Shown here: positions 26,685 through 36,217 of the stretch, in pieces
Layout: each line of letters starts with the position of its first letter
Position numbering within the stretch: position 1 is the first letter of the stretch
Position numbers and translations under genes: made by a program
Assembly: GCF_019972315.1 (NCBI RefSeq)
Contig: NZ_BLIZ01000001.1
Span: 1-64,000, forward strand
Direction of reading: 5' to 3'
Origin: Geobacter sp. AOG1
Lineage (GTDB): Bacteria; Desulfobacterota; Desulfuromonadia; Geobacterales; Geobacteraceae
DNA length: 64,000 bases
Notes under the pieces: generated by a model
Told to the model about the DNA's origin: nothing
The model's input: only the letters and a program-made list of their open reading frames with translations
Databases searched by the model: none

Positions 26685-28070
26685 ATGTCCTCACGCATCT
26701 TGACAACATGGAGCCCCGAAGATCAGGCATTCTGGGAAAGGGAAGGGAAGGCCATCGCTACGCGCAATCTCTGGATTTCAATCCCCGCCCTGTTTCTGGC
26801 TTTTGCCGTCTGGATGGTCTGGAGCATTGTCTGTGTGAACCTTCCCCTCATCGGTTTCAAGTTCGACGCCAACAAACTCTTCTGGCTGGCGGCGCTACCG
26901 GGGCTATCGGGGGCGACCCTCCGCATCTTCTACTCCTTCATGGTCCCCATCTTCGGCGGGCGGAAATGGACGGCCATCAGCACCGCGTCGCTGCTCATTC
27001 CCGCCATGGGGATCGGTTTTGCCGTGCGTGACCTGAATACCAGCTACTCGACCCTGTTGATACTGGCCCTTCTGTGCGGCTTGGGCGGGGGAAACTTCGC
27101 TTCCAGCATGGCCAACATCAGCTTCTTTTTCCCCAAAGCGCAAAAGGGAACAGCGTTGGGGCTGAATGCGGGACTCGGAAACCTGGGGGTGAGCGCCATG
27201 CAGTTCATCGTGCCGCTCATTATCACCACCGGCGTGTTCAGTGCCCTCTGCGGCGACCCGCAGATGTGCGTCATCAAAGGTGAAGTCCGCCCCATCTGGC
27301 TGCAGAACGCCGGCTTCATCTGGGTACCGTTCATAGCACTCGCCTCCCTGGCCGCCTGGTTCGGCATGAACGACATCGCCAGCGCCAAGGCATCGTTCAG
27401 CGAGCAGGCGATCATCTTCAGGCGCAAGCATAACTGGCTCATGTGCTGGCTCTACCTGGGCACCTTCGGCTCGTTCATCGGTTACTCGGCAGGTCTCCCT
27501 CTTTTGACCAAGTCCCAGTTCCCGGGGATCAACCCGACCCAGTACGCCTTCCTCGGGCCACTGGTGGGTGCCCTGCTCCGGCCGGTGGGTGGCTGGCTGG
27601 CCGATAAACTCGGCGGCGCGAGGGTCACGTTCTGGAACTTCATCGTCATGGCGGCTGCCGTCTTCGGCGTGCTTTCATTCCTCCCCCACGGTGGTGCAGG
27701 AGGTGATTTCTGGGGATTCCTCGCCATGTTTATCCTCCTGTTCGCCACCACCGGCATCGGCAACGGCTCCACTTTCCGGATGATTCCGGTCATCTTCCTG
27801 ACCGAGCGCCAGCGCGATGCGGCAGGCAAGGGGGCAGCGGCCGAAGAGCAGGCGGTCAAGGATGCCAACAAGGAAGCAGCCGCCGTGCTCGGCTTTACCT
27901 CCGCCTTCGCGGCCTACGGCGCCTTTTTCATTCCCAAGAGCTTCGGCACCTCGATTACCATGACCGGCGGCCCGGATGCGGCTCTTTATGGCTTCGTCGT
28001 TTTTTACGTGAGTTGCATCGCGTTGACGTGGTGGTTCTACGCGCGCAAAAACGCCGACGTGCCCTGCTGA
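26685..28070 (+). CDS. narK: NarK-type nitrate/nitrite transporter
   Basis: A 461-residue, 12-helix major facilitator of the nitrate/nitrite porter family. The two family signatures are present: GLGGGNFASSMANISFFFPK in helix 5 and the GIGNGSTFRM segment in helix 11, each with the substrate-binding Arg nearby. It should import nitrate for the cytoplasmic NarG or exchange it for nitrite. AAGGAGG at 26673-26679 favours the ATG at 26685 over the one at 26682. It is 24 bases from narI and is probably in the same operon. A short GCGGCA/TGCCGC hairpin lies downstream near 28203. Confidence 0.93.
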   Translation: MSSRILTTWSPEDQAFWEREGKAIATRNLWISIPALFLAFAVWMVWSIVCVNLPLIGFKFDANKLFWLAALPGLSGATLRIFYSFMVPIFGGRKWTAISTASLLIPAMGIGFAVRDLNTSYSTLLILALLCGLGGGNFASSMANISFFFPKAQKGTALGLNAGLGNLGVSAMQFIVPLIITTGVFSALCGDPQMCVIKGEVRPIWLQNAGFIWVPFIALASLAAWFGMNDIASAKASFSEQAIIFRRKHNWLMCWLYLGTFGSFIGYSAGLPLLTKSQFPGINPTQYAFLGPLVGALLRPVGGWLADKLGGARVTFWNFIVMAAAVFGVLSFLPHGGAGGDFWGFLAMFILLFATTGIGNGSTFRMIPVIFLTERQRDAAGKGAAAEEQAVKDANKEAAAVLGFTSAFAAYGAFFIPKSFGTSITMTGGPDAALYGFVVFYVSCIALTWWFYARKNADVPC

Positions 28071-28263
28071 ACCAGCGCCCGTCGTGGTGAGAGAAACGGG
28101 AAATGGTGCGCCATGCAACCGGATGTTCTCCGAAAACAAATCGAATTTGCCCATCTTGCTATTCATGGCAATTTTGCTAGGTTTTACGGTGACACATAAG
28201 ATGCGGCAGGTGCCGCTTCGGATTTAGTGCAGCTGATACTACTGACTGAAAGGAGAGGAAACC

Positions 28264-29886
28264 ATGTGGAAAAAGAGTATCGCGGCGCTGGCCGTCGTGG
28301 TAGGCGCCCTGCTGGCCGTCTCGCTGCCGGCCATGTCCACCGCCGCCAAGGCAAAGCCCGCAGCCAAACAGGTCAACGACGGTAGGGAGGACTGCTACGC
28401 CTGTCATGAGGAGGTCAAGGCTCTCAAGGAAGGCTCCAAACATGCCAAACTGGCCTGCGACGTCTGCCACAGCAAGCTGAAGGAGCACCTGGCTAACAGC
28501 GAAACCAAACCGGGGACCATCATCGACCAGGCACTCTGCGGCAAATGTCACAAGGACCAGATGGAGAGCCTCTTCAAGGTAAATTACGACTCCCCGGCAC
28601 GCAAGGAGAAAGGGGTGCCGACCGGCCGTTCCCCCATGATGGACAAGCTCCTCGCCCCCTATGGTTTCACCATCGAGCATAACGAGCCCCGCGGCCACGC
28701 CTTCATGGTGACCGATCAGTTCGTGGTTGACCGGTTCGCCGGCGGCCGTTTCCAGTACAAGAACGGCTGGACCGATGTGGACAAGACCGGCAACACCTGG
28801 GATGTCCTGAAGGACAACGGCCCCGATTTCAAGATGGCCGAAACCGCCAAGGCGGGCAACCCCACCTGCATCCAGTGCAAGACCAGCGATCATATCCTGA
28901 AGTGGAAATTCATGGGTGACAAGGACCCGAAGGCCCAGTGGGACCGGACCTCTGACGTCATCGCCGTGGCCAAGGAAACCAATCACGTGGTGGGGTGCAT
29001 CCATTGCCACGACCCCCACGGCACCCAGCCGCGTGTGGTGCGCGATGCCCTCATCCAGGGAATCGAAAAAGGTTCGAAGATGTTTGCCGGCAAGGATGGC
29101 AAGACCGACCTGAAGGTGATCTCCTTCCGCGACGGCTTCCGGAAGATCGGCGTGATGCAGAAGGCAGATGGACGCCTCATGTGCGCCCAGTGCCACGTGG
29201 AATACGCCTGCGGCAAGGGATTCGAGTTCAGCACGGGCAACCCTGTCGGCTACGACGACCAGCGCACCAACCACTTCCCCCTCACCGGACCGAAAGAGCT
29301 CCTGGAGCATTACAAGAAGACTCAGAACTTCTACGACTTCAAGCACGCGGTCACCGGCGCCCGGCTCGTGAAGCTCCAGCATCCGGAGGCGGAGACCTTC
29401 GCCGGAAGCGTCCACGACAAGGCGGGAGTCACCTGCAAGGACTGCCATATGCCGGTGTTGAAGAACAAGCAGGGCAAGACCTTTACCTCCCACATGGTCA
29501 TCAAGCCGAAGGACCACGTCAAGGAGGCGTGCCTCCGCTGCCATCCCAAGTTCACCGCCGAGCAGAAGCTCTACCAGATCACCTCGATCCAGAACTACAG
29601 CAAAGGGAAAATGCGCAAGGCCGAATACTGGCTCGGCCAGCTGATCGATACCTACGCCACCGCCAAGCGAATGGGGGTTGACGAGGCGACCCTGGCCAAG
29701 GCGCGAGAAAAGCACGAGGAAGCCCATGTACTCTGGGAGTGGTGGACCGCCGAGAACTCCGACGGCTTCCATAACCCCGAACTGGCCCGCGACACCCTTA
29801 CCCACTCGGTCGCCATCTCCAAAGAAGGGGTGGCACTCCTCAACAAGGCGATCGACGCCAAAGGAGGAGCATCTGCTGCTAAGTAG
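28264..29886 (+). CDS. Octaheme nitrite reductase (ammonium-forming)
   Basis: A 540-residue exported cytochrome with a Sec signal (about 1-28) and eight heme motifs: CXXCH at Cys44, 65, 92, 245, 307, 391 and 423, and one CIQCK at Cys202. The CXXCK heme, fourth in order, is the hallmark of the nitrite-reducing active site. Three extra N-terminal hemes separate this from pentaheme NrfA and match the Thioalkalivibrio octaheme nitrite reductase type. The segment CAQCHVEYAC gives the catalytic Tyr314 and a Cys316 two residues later, which is cross-linked to Tyr in the Thioalkalivibrio enzyme. It should complete nitrate-to-ammonium respiration in the periplasm. AAAGGAGAGG precedes the ATG; a terminator follows. 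Confidence 0.92.
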   Translation: MWKKSIAALAVVVGALLAVSLPAMSTAAKAKPAAKQVNDGREDCYACHEEVKALKEGSKHAKLACDVCHSKLKEHLANSETKPGTIIDQALCGKCHKDQMESLFKVNYDSPARKEKGVPTGRSPMMDKLLAPYGFTIEHNEPRGHAFMVTDQFVVDRFAGGRFQYKNGWTDVDKTGNTWDVLKDNGPDFKMAETAKAGNPTCIQCKTSDHILKWKFMGDKDPKAQWDRTSDVIAVAKETNHVVGCIHCHDPHGTQPRVVRDALIQGIEKGSKMFAGKDGKTDLKVISFRDGFRKIGVMQKADGRLMCAQCHVEYACGKGFEFSTGNPVGYDDQRTNHFPLTGPKELLEHYKKTQNFYDFKHAVTGARLVKLQHPEAETFAGSVHDKAGVTCKDCHMPVLKNKQGKTFTSHMVIKPKDHVKEACLRCHPKFTAEQKLYQITSIQNYSKGKMRKAEYWLGQLIDTYATAKRMGVDEATLAKAREKHEEAHVLWEWWTAENSDGFHNPELARDTLTHSVAISKEGVALLNKAIDAKGGASAAK

Positions 29887-29911
29887 TGCTTGAGTTGGAT
29901 GACGCATGAAG

Positions 29912-29948
29912 AAAAGCCCGGACTTTCCATGAGGTCCGGGCTTTTTTC
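29912..29948 (+). terminator. Terminator after octaheme nitrite reductase
   Basis: AAAAGCCCGGAC/GTCCGGGCTTTT 12-bp perfect stem and T tract. Confidence 0.9.
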
Positions 29949-30065
29949 CTGTTGGATGGTTATCCGTTACAACGGTGCACCTCGCCAACGGGGGAGAGCA
30001 CAGCAGCGGAGCGTGAGCGAAGACTGCTGCTGCGCTTGGTTGAAACCACGTTTCGTGTTGCTACC

Positions 30066-31259
30066 TTATTTTTCATCCTTGGCAGCTGATGCATCCTTAG
30101 GCTTTGTAAGTTTTTTTGGACCTTTGTGTCTTGGCCTGTCTTTTTGCAATAACTCACCTGTAAAGGCATTGATTCTGTATTTGTAACGATAATGCACGTC
30201 CCATAGCACGTAAGGATCATTAGCTACTACAATTTTCCTAAATGTCTTCACAATGTCATTCTTAGGATACTGTTTAATATCTTGTTCTGTTTGGTCGGTT
30301 TCAACGATAGATACAATTTCCCTTTCCGAAAGTGAACTCTTGGTTGTTGCTTCATAAGCTTCATTCGGAATGGCTACTAGGTTTGCTTGAATACTAGTTA
30401 TATTTTCTGAAGGCCCAACAACAATCTGGATATAAGCTCCCTCAACTTCTACCCCATTTATTTGTCTTTTATAGTTGAGGTGTGTATATTCACCGTGCGG
30501 CATTTTATCTGTGCTTACATTAAATTCTGATATTTCATTCAGATTTTTTATATCAAACAACACCTGCTCATCCTCTAAAAAAGCCTTGGCTATCTCCCTA
30601 GCTCGCACATCTCTGTTCGGTTCTGCTGACAAATCTATCTCTGGCTTTTTGTGCGGAACGATATCTCCACTTAGTGAAAAATGACCGGATTTCCCATCCT
30701 TTGTTGATACTACATCTGATGAAGTCACTCTTAGATCAAGGTTTTGATACTTTCTCTTTACGTAAGAAAGGAAGGTTCCTTCGGGTTCATCTGAGGTAGA
30801 TTCATTTGTAGTAAGATTGTCGCCTGTTGAGCAACTTGAAACTTTTTTGCCGGAAATTATCATCTTGTCCTTATCAGAAAACCATACTTCGCCTTCAAAA
30901 TTATCTTTATAAACAACGAACTCAATTCTTAGCTTTTGATTTCCTGTCGTCTCACCACTACATTTGACTTCATAACTCAGTTTATTGTCTTTTTCAGTCG
31001 ATGACAGAAGCTCGCATTCAGGCTTGCTAAGCATTCTCCAGCCAATCGTGTTTATGTGCTTACATCTTTTATCGATAACTTGCTTGCTTCGTCCCATATC
31101 ATATGCAGGCAAGTAGGATTCAAGCTTGTATTCTCCTGGACTAAATTCGACCGCTGATGAGTCACTTGAACTCAATAATAATATTGCTACTGCCAATGCT
31201 GCTGTGCCAATTTGTACCTTTTTTAGAACGCTCTGTTTTGACTGGTAAGTAATCTTCAT
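30066..31259 (-). CDS. Exported DUF3617/FTP-like orphan protein
   Basis: About 397 residues, much more AT-rich than its neighbours. After an N-terminal hydrophobic segment (VQIGTAALAVAILLLSS), residues about 36-150 resemble DUF3617: a SPGEYKLE opening, CELL..., EVKCSG and ISGKKVSSC with conserved cysteines. The second half resembles the FTP/PepSY propeptide of thermolysin-like proteases (LRVTSSDVV, THLNYKRQINGVEVEGAYIQI, ending YKYRINAFTGELLQ), but no protease domain follows. Both domain calls are from memory of motifs. The start is uncertain: ATG at 31259 is used; 31274 and 31307 are in frame. It may be a transferred gene. Confidence 0.65.
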   Translation of the reverse strand: MKITYQSKQSVLKKVQIGTAALAVAILLLSSSDSSAVEFSPGEYKLESYLPAYDMGRSKQVIDKRCKHINTIGWRMLSKPECELLSSTEKDNKLSYEVKCSGETTGNQKLRIEFVVYKDNFEGEVWFSDKDKMIISGKKVSSCSTGDNLTTNESTSDEPEGTFLSYVKRKYQNLDLRVTSSDVVSTKDGKSGHFSLSGDIVPHKKPEIDLSAEPNRDVRAREIAKAFLEDEQVLFDIKNLNEISEFNVSTDKMPHGEYTHLNYKRQINGVEVEGAYIQIVVGPSENITSIQANLVAIPNEAYEATTKSSLSEREIVSIVETDQTEQDIKQYPKNDIVKTFRKIVVANDPYVLWDVHYRYKYRINAFTGELLQKDRPRHKGPKKLTKPKDASAAKDEK

Positions 31260-31469
31260 ATCGTCTTCTTTCATTTCAAGCACAACTAAAGAGGGGTCAG
31301 GTTTCAACTTGTGATCAGCTCGTTACGACAATAACGAACAGTGCCCTGCAGAATCATATACAGGTTTTTATTAAACGAGTCTATTGCAATTCACTTGCCG
31401 AGCAAATTCCCCATCGGTAACCACATCTTGCTGTCCCACGAATACTAGCCCCCGCCACGGACCTCACGG

Positions 31470-31497
31470 TTGCAGCACCAGCCAAATGGTATATGAT
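31470..31497 (+). promoter_or_regulatory. Promoter for diguanylate cyclase
   Basis: TTGCAG (31470-31475), 16-base spacer, TATGAT (31492-31497). Confidence 0.45.
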
Positions 31498-31545
31498 TAA
31501 TGCAATGTGCAACGCACCATGACGAAGCCATTCGAAAGGTAGTCA

Positions 31546-32793
31546 GTGAAAAAACCACCGCCGAAAATCGATCTCCGCACCCATCTTGCCGCCATGGAAG
31601 GAGCCATGGACGGTATGGCCATCCTCGACGAGCGCGGCGCCTATCTCTACCTGAATCAGGCCCATGCCAGCATCTACGGCTACGATTCACCGATGGAACT
31701 CATCGGCCGGAGTTGGCGCACCCTCTATGACGATATGGAACTGGAACGGTTCGATAGCACCATCATGCCGCTGTTATTGGCAATGGGGAAATGGCGGGGA
31801 GAGGCAAGAGGGCTCAGGAAGGACGGCAGCACCTTCCCCCAGGAAATTTCCCTTACCGCGCTCGAAGGGGGCGGGATCATCTGCGTCGTGCGGGACATCA
31901 CCGACCGCCGGCGTGCCGAACAGACCATGCGGGACAATCTGCAGTTCATCCGGGCACTCATCGACACCATCCCCGTACCGATCTTCTACAAGGACGCCAA
32001 CGGGCGTTATATCGGCTGCAACCACGCCTTTCAGGAACATATCTGCCTCACCAAGGAGCAGATTGTCGGCAGGACCGACCGGGAACTCTTTTCCCGCGAG
32101 CAGGCGGACTTTTTCCAGCAGACGGACAAGGAGATCATGGCGGCAAAACAGGTCCGGATACAGGAAAGCTCCCTGGTCTGCGCCAACGGAACCCGCCATG
32201 ACGTGGTCTTCTACAAGGCTCCCTATCTCACCAGCAGTGGGTCGGTGGGAGGAGTGGCGGGAGCTATCCTGGACATCACGGAGCGAAAGGAAACGGAAAC
32301 CAAGCTCCGCTACCTCAGCACCCACGATATGCTGACCGGCCTGTACAATCGGGCTTACTTCGACGAGGAACTGGAACGTTTGAAGAACGGCAGGACCTTT
32401 CCTGTCAGCATCGTGGTGGCTGACGTGGACCGGCTTAAACTGGTCAATGACCGGCAGGGGCATGCGGCGGGGGATGAACTCCTGAAACTGACGGCGCAGG
32501 TGATGAAAGGGGCGTTCCGGACGGAGGACCTAGTGGCACGGATCGGCGGAGACGAATTCGCCGTGATCCTCCCCGAAACCACCATGGCTGCCGCCCAGGA
32601 GGTGATCGAGCGTATCAGGAAAAGCCTGGCGGCCATTCTCGGCGAGGATGGCAGGCCGGTCTTAAGCCTTTCCCTCGGCTGCGCAACCGCCCCGGACGGG
32701 GAAGGACTCATCGAGGCATGGCAACGGGCGGACGAACTGATGTACGAAGACAAAGCCGCCCGACAGAGCGAAAGCAGAGGAAACCCGTCATAA
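31546..32793 (+). CDS. PAS-PAS-GGDEF diguanylate cyclase
   Basis: A 415-residue soluble protein: PAS 1 (about 15-125, ending CVVRDITDRRRAEQ), PAS 2 (about 130-250, ending GAILDITERKETE), then GGDEF (about 258-410). The active-site loop is RIGGDEF (Gly334-Phe338) and the RTED at 325-328 is an intact inhibitory RxxD site five residues before it. It should make cyclic di-GMP in response to an unknown PAS signal and be product inhibited. The start is a GTG at 31546 with AAAGGT upstream. It overlaps the end of the convergent lipoprotein gene by 6 bases. Confidence 0.92.
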   Translation: MKKPPPKIDLRTHLAAMEGAMDGMAILDERGAYLYLNQAHASIYGYDSPMELIGRSWRTLYDDMELERFDSTIMPLLLAMGKWRGEARGLRKDGSTFPQEISLTALEGGGIICVVRDITDRRRAEQTMRDNLQFIRALIDTIPVPIFYKDANGRYIGCNHAFQEHICLTKEQIVGRTDRELFSREQADFFQQTDKEIMAAKQVRIQESSLVCANGTRHDVVFYKAPYLTSSGSVGGVAGAILDITERKETETKLRYLSTHDMLTGLYNRAYFDEELERLKNGRTFPVSIVVADVDRLKLVNDRQGHAAGDELLKLTAQVMKGAFRTEDLVARIGGDEFAVILPETTMAAAQEVIERIRKSLAAILGEDGRPVLSLSLGCATAPDGEGLIEAWQRADELMYEDKAARQSESRGNPS

Positions 32794-33189
32794 CCCGCCC
32801 ACGATCTTCCATTCCCCGCCCTCCTTCTGAAACCGCAGCTCTTCTTTTCCCGCCAGCTCCATCTCTTTTCCCCGTGTCGTCACCCGCAGTTCATAGCTGC
32901 CGTTAATGGTGGCCCGGTCGCCATGGACCTCCACCCGGCGACCGCGGGAGCGGTAGTCGATCCGGTCGAAGGAGGAGAGTATCTCCGCCAGTTCCCGGGA
33001 CTTGGCGGCGTAGTCACGCCCTTTGTCCTGGTAGTGGGGGGAAAGGAGGGGAAGGTAGCGGTTGATGTCCCTGCTGGTGAGTGCCTGCTGGCGCTTGACG
33101 GCAACGGCCAGGACCGCATCCCGGTCGGCGTTGCTGCTACAGGCGAAAAGGAACAGGAGAGAGAAAAGGAGGAGTGAAACCCGCCCCAT
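32788..33189 (-). CDS. Small lipoprotein with NTF2/SnoaL-like fold
   Basis: A 133-residue protein with a lipoprotein signal (LLFSLLFLFAC, Cys17 as the lipidated residue) and a domain of the nuclear-transport-factor-2 type: helices with RQQALTSRDINRYLPLLS followed by strands ending in GEWKIVGGL. Such domains serve as ligand pockets or small scaffolds; function here is unknown. Its ATG overlaps the bamD stop, so it is translated with bamD and may act in the same outer-membrane context. Confidence 0.8.
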   Translation of the reverse strand: MGRVSLLLFSLLFLFACSSNADRDAVLAVAVKRQQALTSRDINRYLPLLSPHYQDKGRDYAAKSRELAEILSSFDRIDYRSRGRRVEVHGDRATINGSYELRVTTRGKEMELAGKEELRFQKEGGEWKIVGGL

Positions 33190-33944
33190 CAGTAATAGCT
33201 GTCCATGACGCTGCGGGCCTTGTCCACATACTTGCTGGTACGGAATTCGCTGAACAGCCGGGTGAAGGCCGCCCGCCCCTTGTCGCGGTTGCCGGCCCGC
33301 AGGTACGCCTCTCCCAGATAGAAGAGGGTCTCGTCGTTTAAGGGAGACTTGGGAAAGGTGGCGAGGGATTCTTCGAGTCGCTTGATGGCAGCCTTATAGT
33401 CGCCGTTGCGCAGATAGAACCGTCCGACGTAGATCTCGTACTGGACCTGCTTCATCCGGCAGACGTCGAGCTTGTCACGTACCTCTCCGGCATAGGACGA
33501 TTTCGGATAGAGCTTGAGGAACGACTCGAAGAGGGTGACGGCGTTTTTTACCGGGGTCTGGTCGGTATCGATCCCGGTAATCTGGTTGTAATTACAGAGG
33601 CCGAGCCGATAGAGGGCATAGTCGGCCTTTTCGTTGGTGGGGTGGAGCTTGCGGAACTCCTCGTAGGAGGCGGCCGATTCGATGTAATTGCCGTTGTCGA
33701 ACTGGGCATCGGCGATCTTCAGTTCCGCCTCGATGGTGATCTCCGGCGAGGCATAGCTCTCCTTCACCCTCTTCCACTCGGCGATGGCATCTTCGTAGTG
33801 GCGATTGGCATAGAACGCGTCTCCATCCTTGAGATAGGTCTCCGGAGTCTTGTTCGGCTGGGGAGCGGAGGCGCAGCCGGCAAGGGCAATGATGAAGCCC
33901 AGAAAAAGGACGGGGGTAAGTCTGCGTGATTTGTTGTAGGACAT
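33189..33944 (-). CDS. bamD: Outer membrane assembly lipoprotein BamD
   Basis: A 251-residue lipoprotein (lipobox LAGC near residue 24) with TPR-like helical repeats: ETYLKDGDAFYANRHYEDAI at the start, then LYPKSSYAGEVRDKLDVCR and the final PLNDETLFYLGEAYLRAG. BamD supports BamA in folding beta-barrel proteins at the outer membrane. Length is near that of E. coli BamD (245). AGGGGAAA precedes the ATG. The downstream lipoprotein gene is translationally coupled. Confidence 0.92.
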   Translation of the reverse strand: MSYNKSRRLTPVLFLGFIIALAGCASAPQPNKTPETYLKDGDAFYANRHYEDAIAEWKRVKESYASPEITIEAELKIADAQFDNGNYIESAASYEEFRKLHPTNEKADYALYRLGLCNYNQITGIDTDQTPVKNAVTLFESFLKLYPKSSYAGEVRDKLDVCRMKQVQYEIYVGRFYLRNGDYKAAIKRLEESLATFPKSPLNDETLFYLGEAYLRAGNRDKGRAAFTRLFSEFRTSKYVDKARSVMDSYY

Positions 33945-34083
33945 TGTTTCCCCTGGTGTGCATTATTATTACCGAAAAAGTAGTGGAAACAGGGGGTAAT
34001 GTCAATGCAAAGTTACCCCTGCAAGAAAGGCGAAGAGTTTCCTCTCCGCCTCAACTTTCCGTGCCGTTATACCCTAGTGGGAG

Positions 34084-35886
34084 CTACTTGTTCGACCGTT
34101 TCCGCTTGTTGGGGTCCAGCTCCTTCTTCCGCAGGCGGATGGACTTGGGGGTGACCTCGACAAGTTCGTCGTCGTCGATGAACTCCAGCGCCTGCTCCAG
34201 GGTGAGGTTGCGAGGGGGGGTCAGCTTGATGGCGTCATCGGAACCGGAGGCGCGGACGTTGGTGAGCTTTTTTCCCTTGCAGGGATTCACGTCCAGGTCG
34301 TTGTCCTTGGCATGCTGGCCGATGATCATCCCGCCGTAGACCTCCACGCCTGCACCGATGAAGAGAATGCCCCGCGGCTGCAGTCCGTCAAGGGAGTAGG
34401 CAGTAGTTTCGCCGTGCTCCATGGCCATGAGGACACCGTTCTTCCGGCCGGGAATCTCCCCCTTGAAGGGGGCATAGTCGTGGAAGGTATGGGTGAGGAC
34501 GCCGGTGCCGCGCGTTTCGGTGAGCACTTCTCCCCGCAGGCCGATGAGCCCCCGTGCCGGAATGATGAATTCGAGCCGGATGGTCTCCCCCATGGGGTTC
34601 ATGGCAGCCATCTCCCCCTTGCGCGGCCCCATCTTCTCGATGATGGCCCCCTGGTACTCGGCCGGCACGTCCACTACCAGGTACTCCATCGGCTCCAGCT
34701 TCTTGCCGTCGACCTCGCGGAATATCACTTCCGGCTTGGAGACCGCCATTTCGAACCCTTCCCGACGCATGTTCTCGATGAGGATGGAGAGATGGAGCTC
34801 GCCCCGGCCGGAGACCTTGAAGGTATCGGCATTGGCGGTGTCCTCTACTCGGAGCGAAACATTGGTGCGGAGTTCCTTGTCGAGGCGCTCACGGATGTTG
34901 CGGGAGGTGACCAGCTTCCCCTCCCTGCCGGCAAAGGGGGAGTTGTTCACGATGAAGTTCATGGAGATGGTCGGTTCGTCGATGGAGACGTAGGGGAGCG
35001 GGATGGGGTTTTCCGCCGAGGCAAGGGTTTCGCCGATCCCCACTTCGTCAAAGCCGGCCAGGGTGACGATATCCCCCGTGCAGGCCTCGGGCACATCGAC
35101 CTGCTTAAGCCCTTCATAGCCGAGAAGCTTGGTTATCCGCCCCTTCACCACGCTCCCGTCCCGCTTGACGTGGGCAATGGTCTCGCCGGCGGTGACCTTG
35201 CCGTTGAACACCTTGCCAGTGGCGATCCGGCCAATGTAGTCGTTGTAATCGATATTGGTGACCAGCAGCTGGAACGGGGCCTTGGGATCGCCGGCAGGCG
35301 GCCGGACATTGGACTCGATCACCGCGAAAAGCGGCTCCATGCTTGTAGAGGCAGCGCCCATGTCAAGCATGGCGTACCCCAGCTTGGCACTCGTGTAGAC
35401 AATGGCGAAGTCGAGTTGCTCGTCCGTGGCGTTCAGTTCGCAAAAGAGATCGAAGACCATGTCCACCACCTCGGCGGGACGAGCACCGGGACGGTCCACC
35501 TTGTTGATGACGACGATCGGCTTCAGACCCAGGTCGAGGGACTTCTTGAGAACGAAGCGCGTCTGGGGCATGGGACCGTCCAGGGCATCCACCAGGAGCA
35601 GCACCGAGTCCACCATCTTGAGGACCCGTTCCACTTCGCCACCGAAATCGGCATGGCCCGGGGTGTCGACGATGTTGATCTTGTAACGACCATGGTGGAC
35701 CGACAGGTTTTTGGAGAGGATGGTGATCCCCCGTTCCTTCTCAAGATCGTTGGAATCCATTACCCGCTCGGTAATCTGCTCGTTTTCACGGAATACCCCG
35801 GCATGGCGCAGCATGGCATCCACCAGGGTGGTCTTACCGTGGTCGACGTGGGCAATGATGGCGATATTTCTGATGCTTTCCTGCAT
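34084..35886 (-). CDS. typA: Translational GTPase TypA/BipA
   Basis: A 600-residue ribosome-binding GTPase. The P-loop is [12 protein letters not shown] (about 12-23), switch I contains [17 protein letters not shown] is G3, and [10 protein letters not shown] is G4; EF-G-like domains follow, including the C-terminal [14 protein letters not shown] tail. It aids ribosome assembly and stress or cold growth. GAGGAG sits one base from an upstream ATG at 35892 but seven from the ATG at 35886, which is therefore chosen. Monocistronic. Confidence 0.95.
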   Translation of the reverse strand: MQESIRNIAIIAHVDHGKTTLVDAMLRHAGVFRENEQITERVMDSNDLEKERGITILSKNLSVHHGRYKINIVDTPGHADFGGEVERVLKMVDSVLLLVDALDGPMPQTRFVLKKSLDLGLKPIVVINKVDRPGARPAEVVDMVFDLFCELNATDEQLDFAIVYTSAKLGYAMLDMGAASTSMEPLFAVIESNVRPPAGDPKAPFQLLVTNIDYNDYIGRIATGKVFNGKVTAGETIAHVKRDGSVVKGRITKLLGYEGLKQVDVPEACTGDIVTLAGFDEVGIGETLASAENPIPLPYVSIDEPTISMNFIVNNSPFAGREGKLVTSRNIRERLDKELRTNVSLRVEDTANADTFKVSGRGELHLSILIENMRREGFEMAVSKPEVIFREVDGKKLEPMEYLVVDVPAEYQGAIIEKMGPRKGEMAAMNPMGETIRLEFIIPARGLIGLRGEVLTETRGTGVLTHTFHDYAPFKGEIPGRKNGVLMAMEHGETTAYSLDGLQPRGILFIGAGVEVYGGMIIGQHAKDNDLDVNPCKGKKLTNVRASGSDDAIKLTPPRNLTLEQALEFIDDDELVEVTPKSIRLRKKELDPNKRKRSNK

Positions 35887-36217
35887 AGACATTCTCCTCT
35901 TTTGACGAACTGCTGAATGGCAAGCCGACGCCGGCAGGGCGAAGGACAGAGCGGTTGAAAAGAAAAAGACGGGCTGTTGCCCGCCTTGACAATCTGTTAT
36001 TATGCCCATTTACCCGCACAATAACAAGCTTTTTTATCACACATCCAAATTAAATGCCGTCCAAGGTTCCATAAAGCTGTGCACCACACGATCCCCTGTG
36101 AAACGCAATAATTTACGCTGAAAAATTACGCAATTTATTGTACAGTACATTCCGCGCCTTGCACGGCAAAGATCCAGCACACGCACGGAACCGCTGAAAA
36201 AAGGGCACTTGGCAAGC
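35887..36217. other. Intergenic region between divergent typA and GGDEF gene
   Basis: Contains the typA promoter (35999-36027), a small GGGC/GCCC hairpin in the typA leader near 35970, and an 11-bp palindrome TGTACAGTACA at 36139-36149 ahead of the GGDEF gene. No gene is supported. Confidence 0.5.
35999..36027 (-). promoter_or_regulatory. Promoter for typA
   Basis: On the minus strand TTGTTA (36027-36022), 17-base spacer, CATAAT (36004-35999), giving a leader of about 105 nt. Confidence 0.5.

Noticed and set aside
28177-29988. Open frame of 603 codons opposite the octaheme nitrite reductase
   Set aside because: Antisense shadow; the forward strand has eight heme motifs, a signal peptide and a ribosome site.
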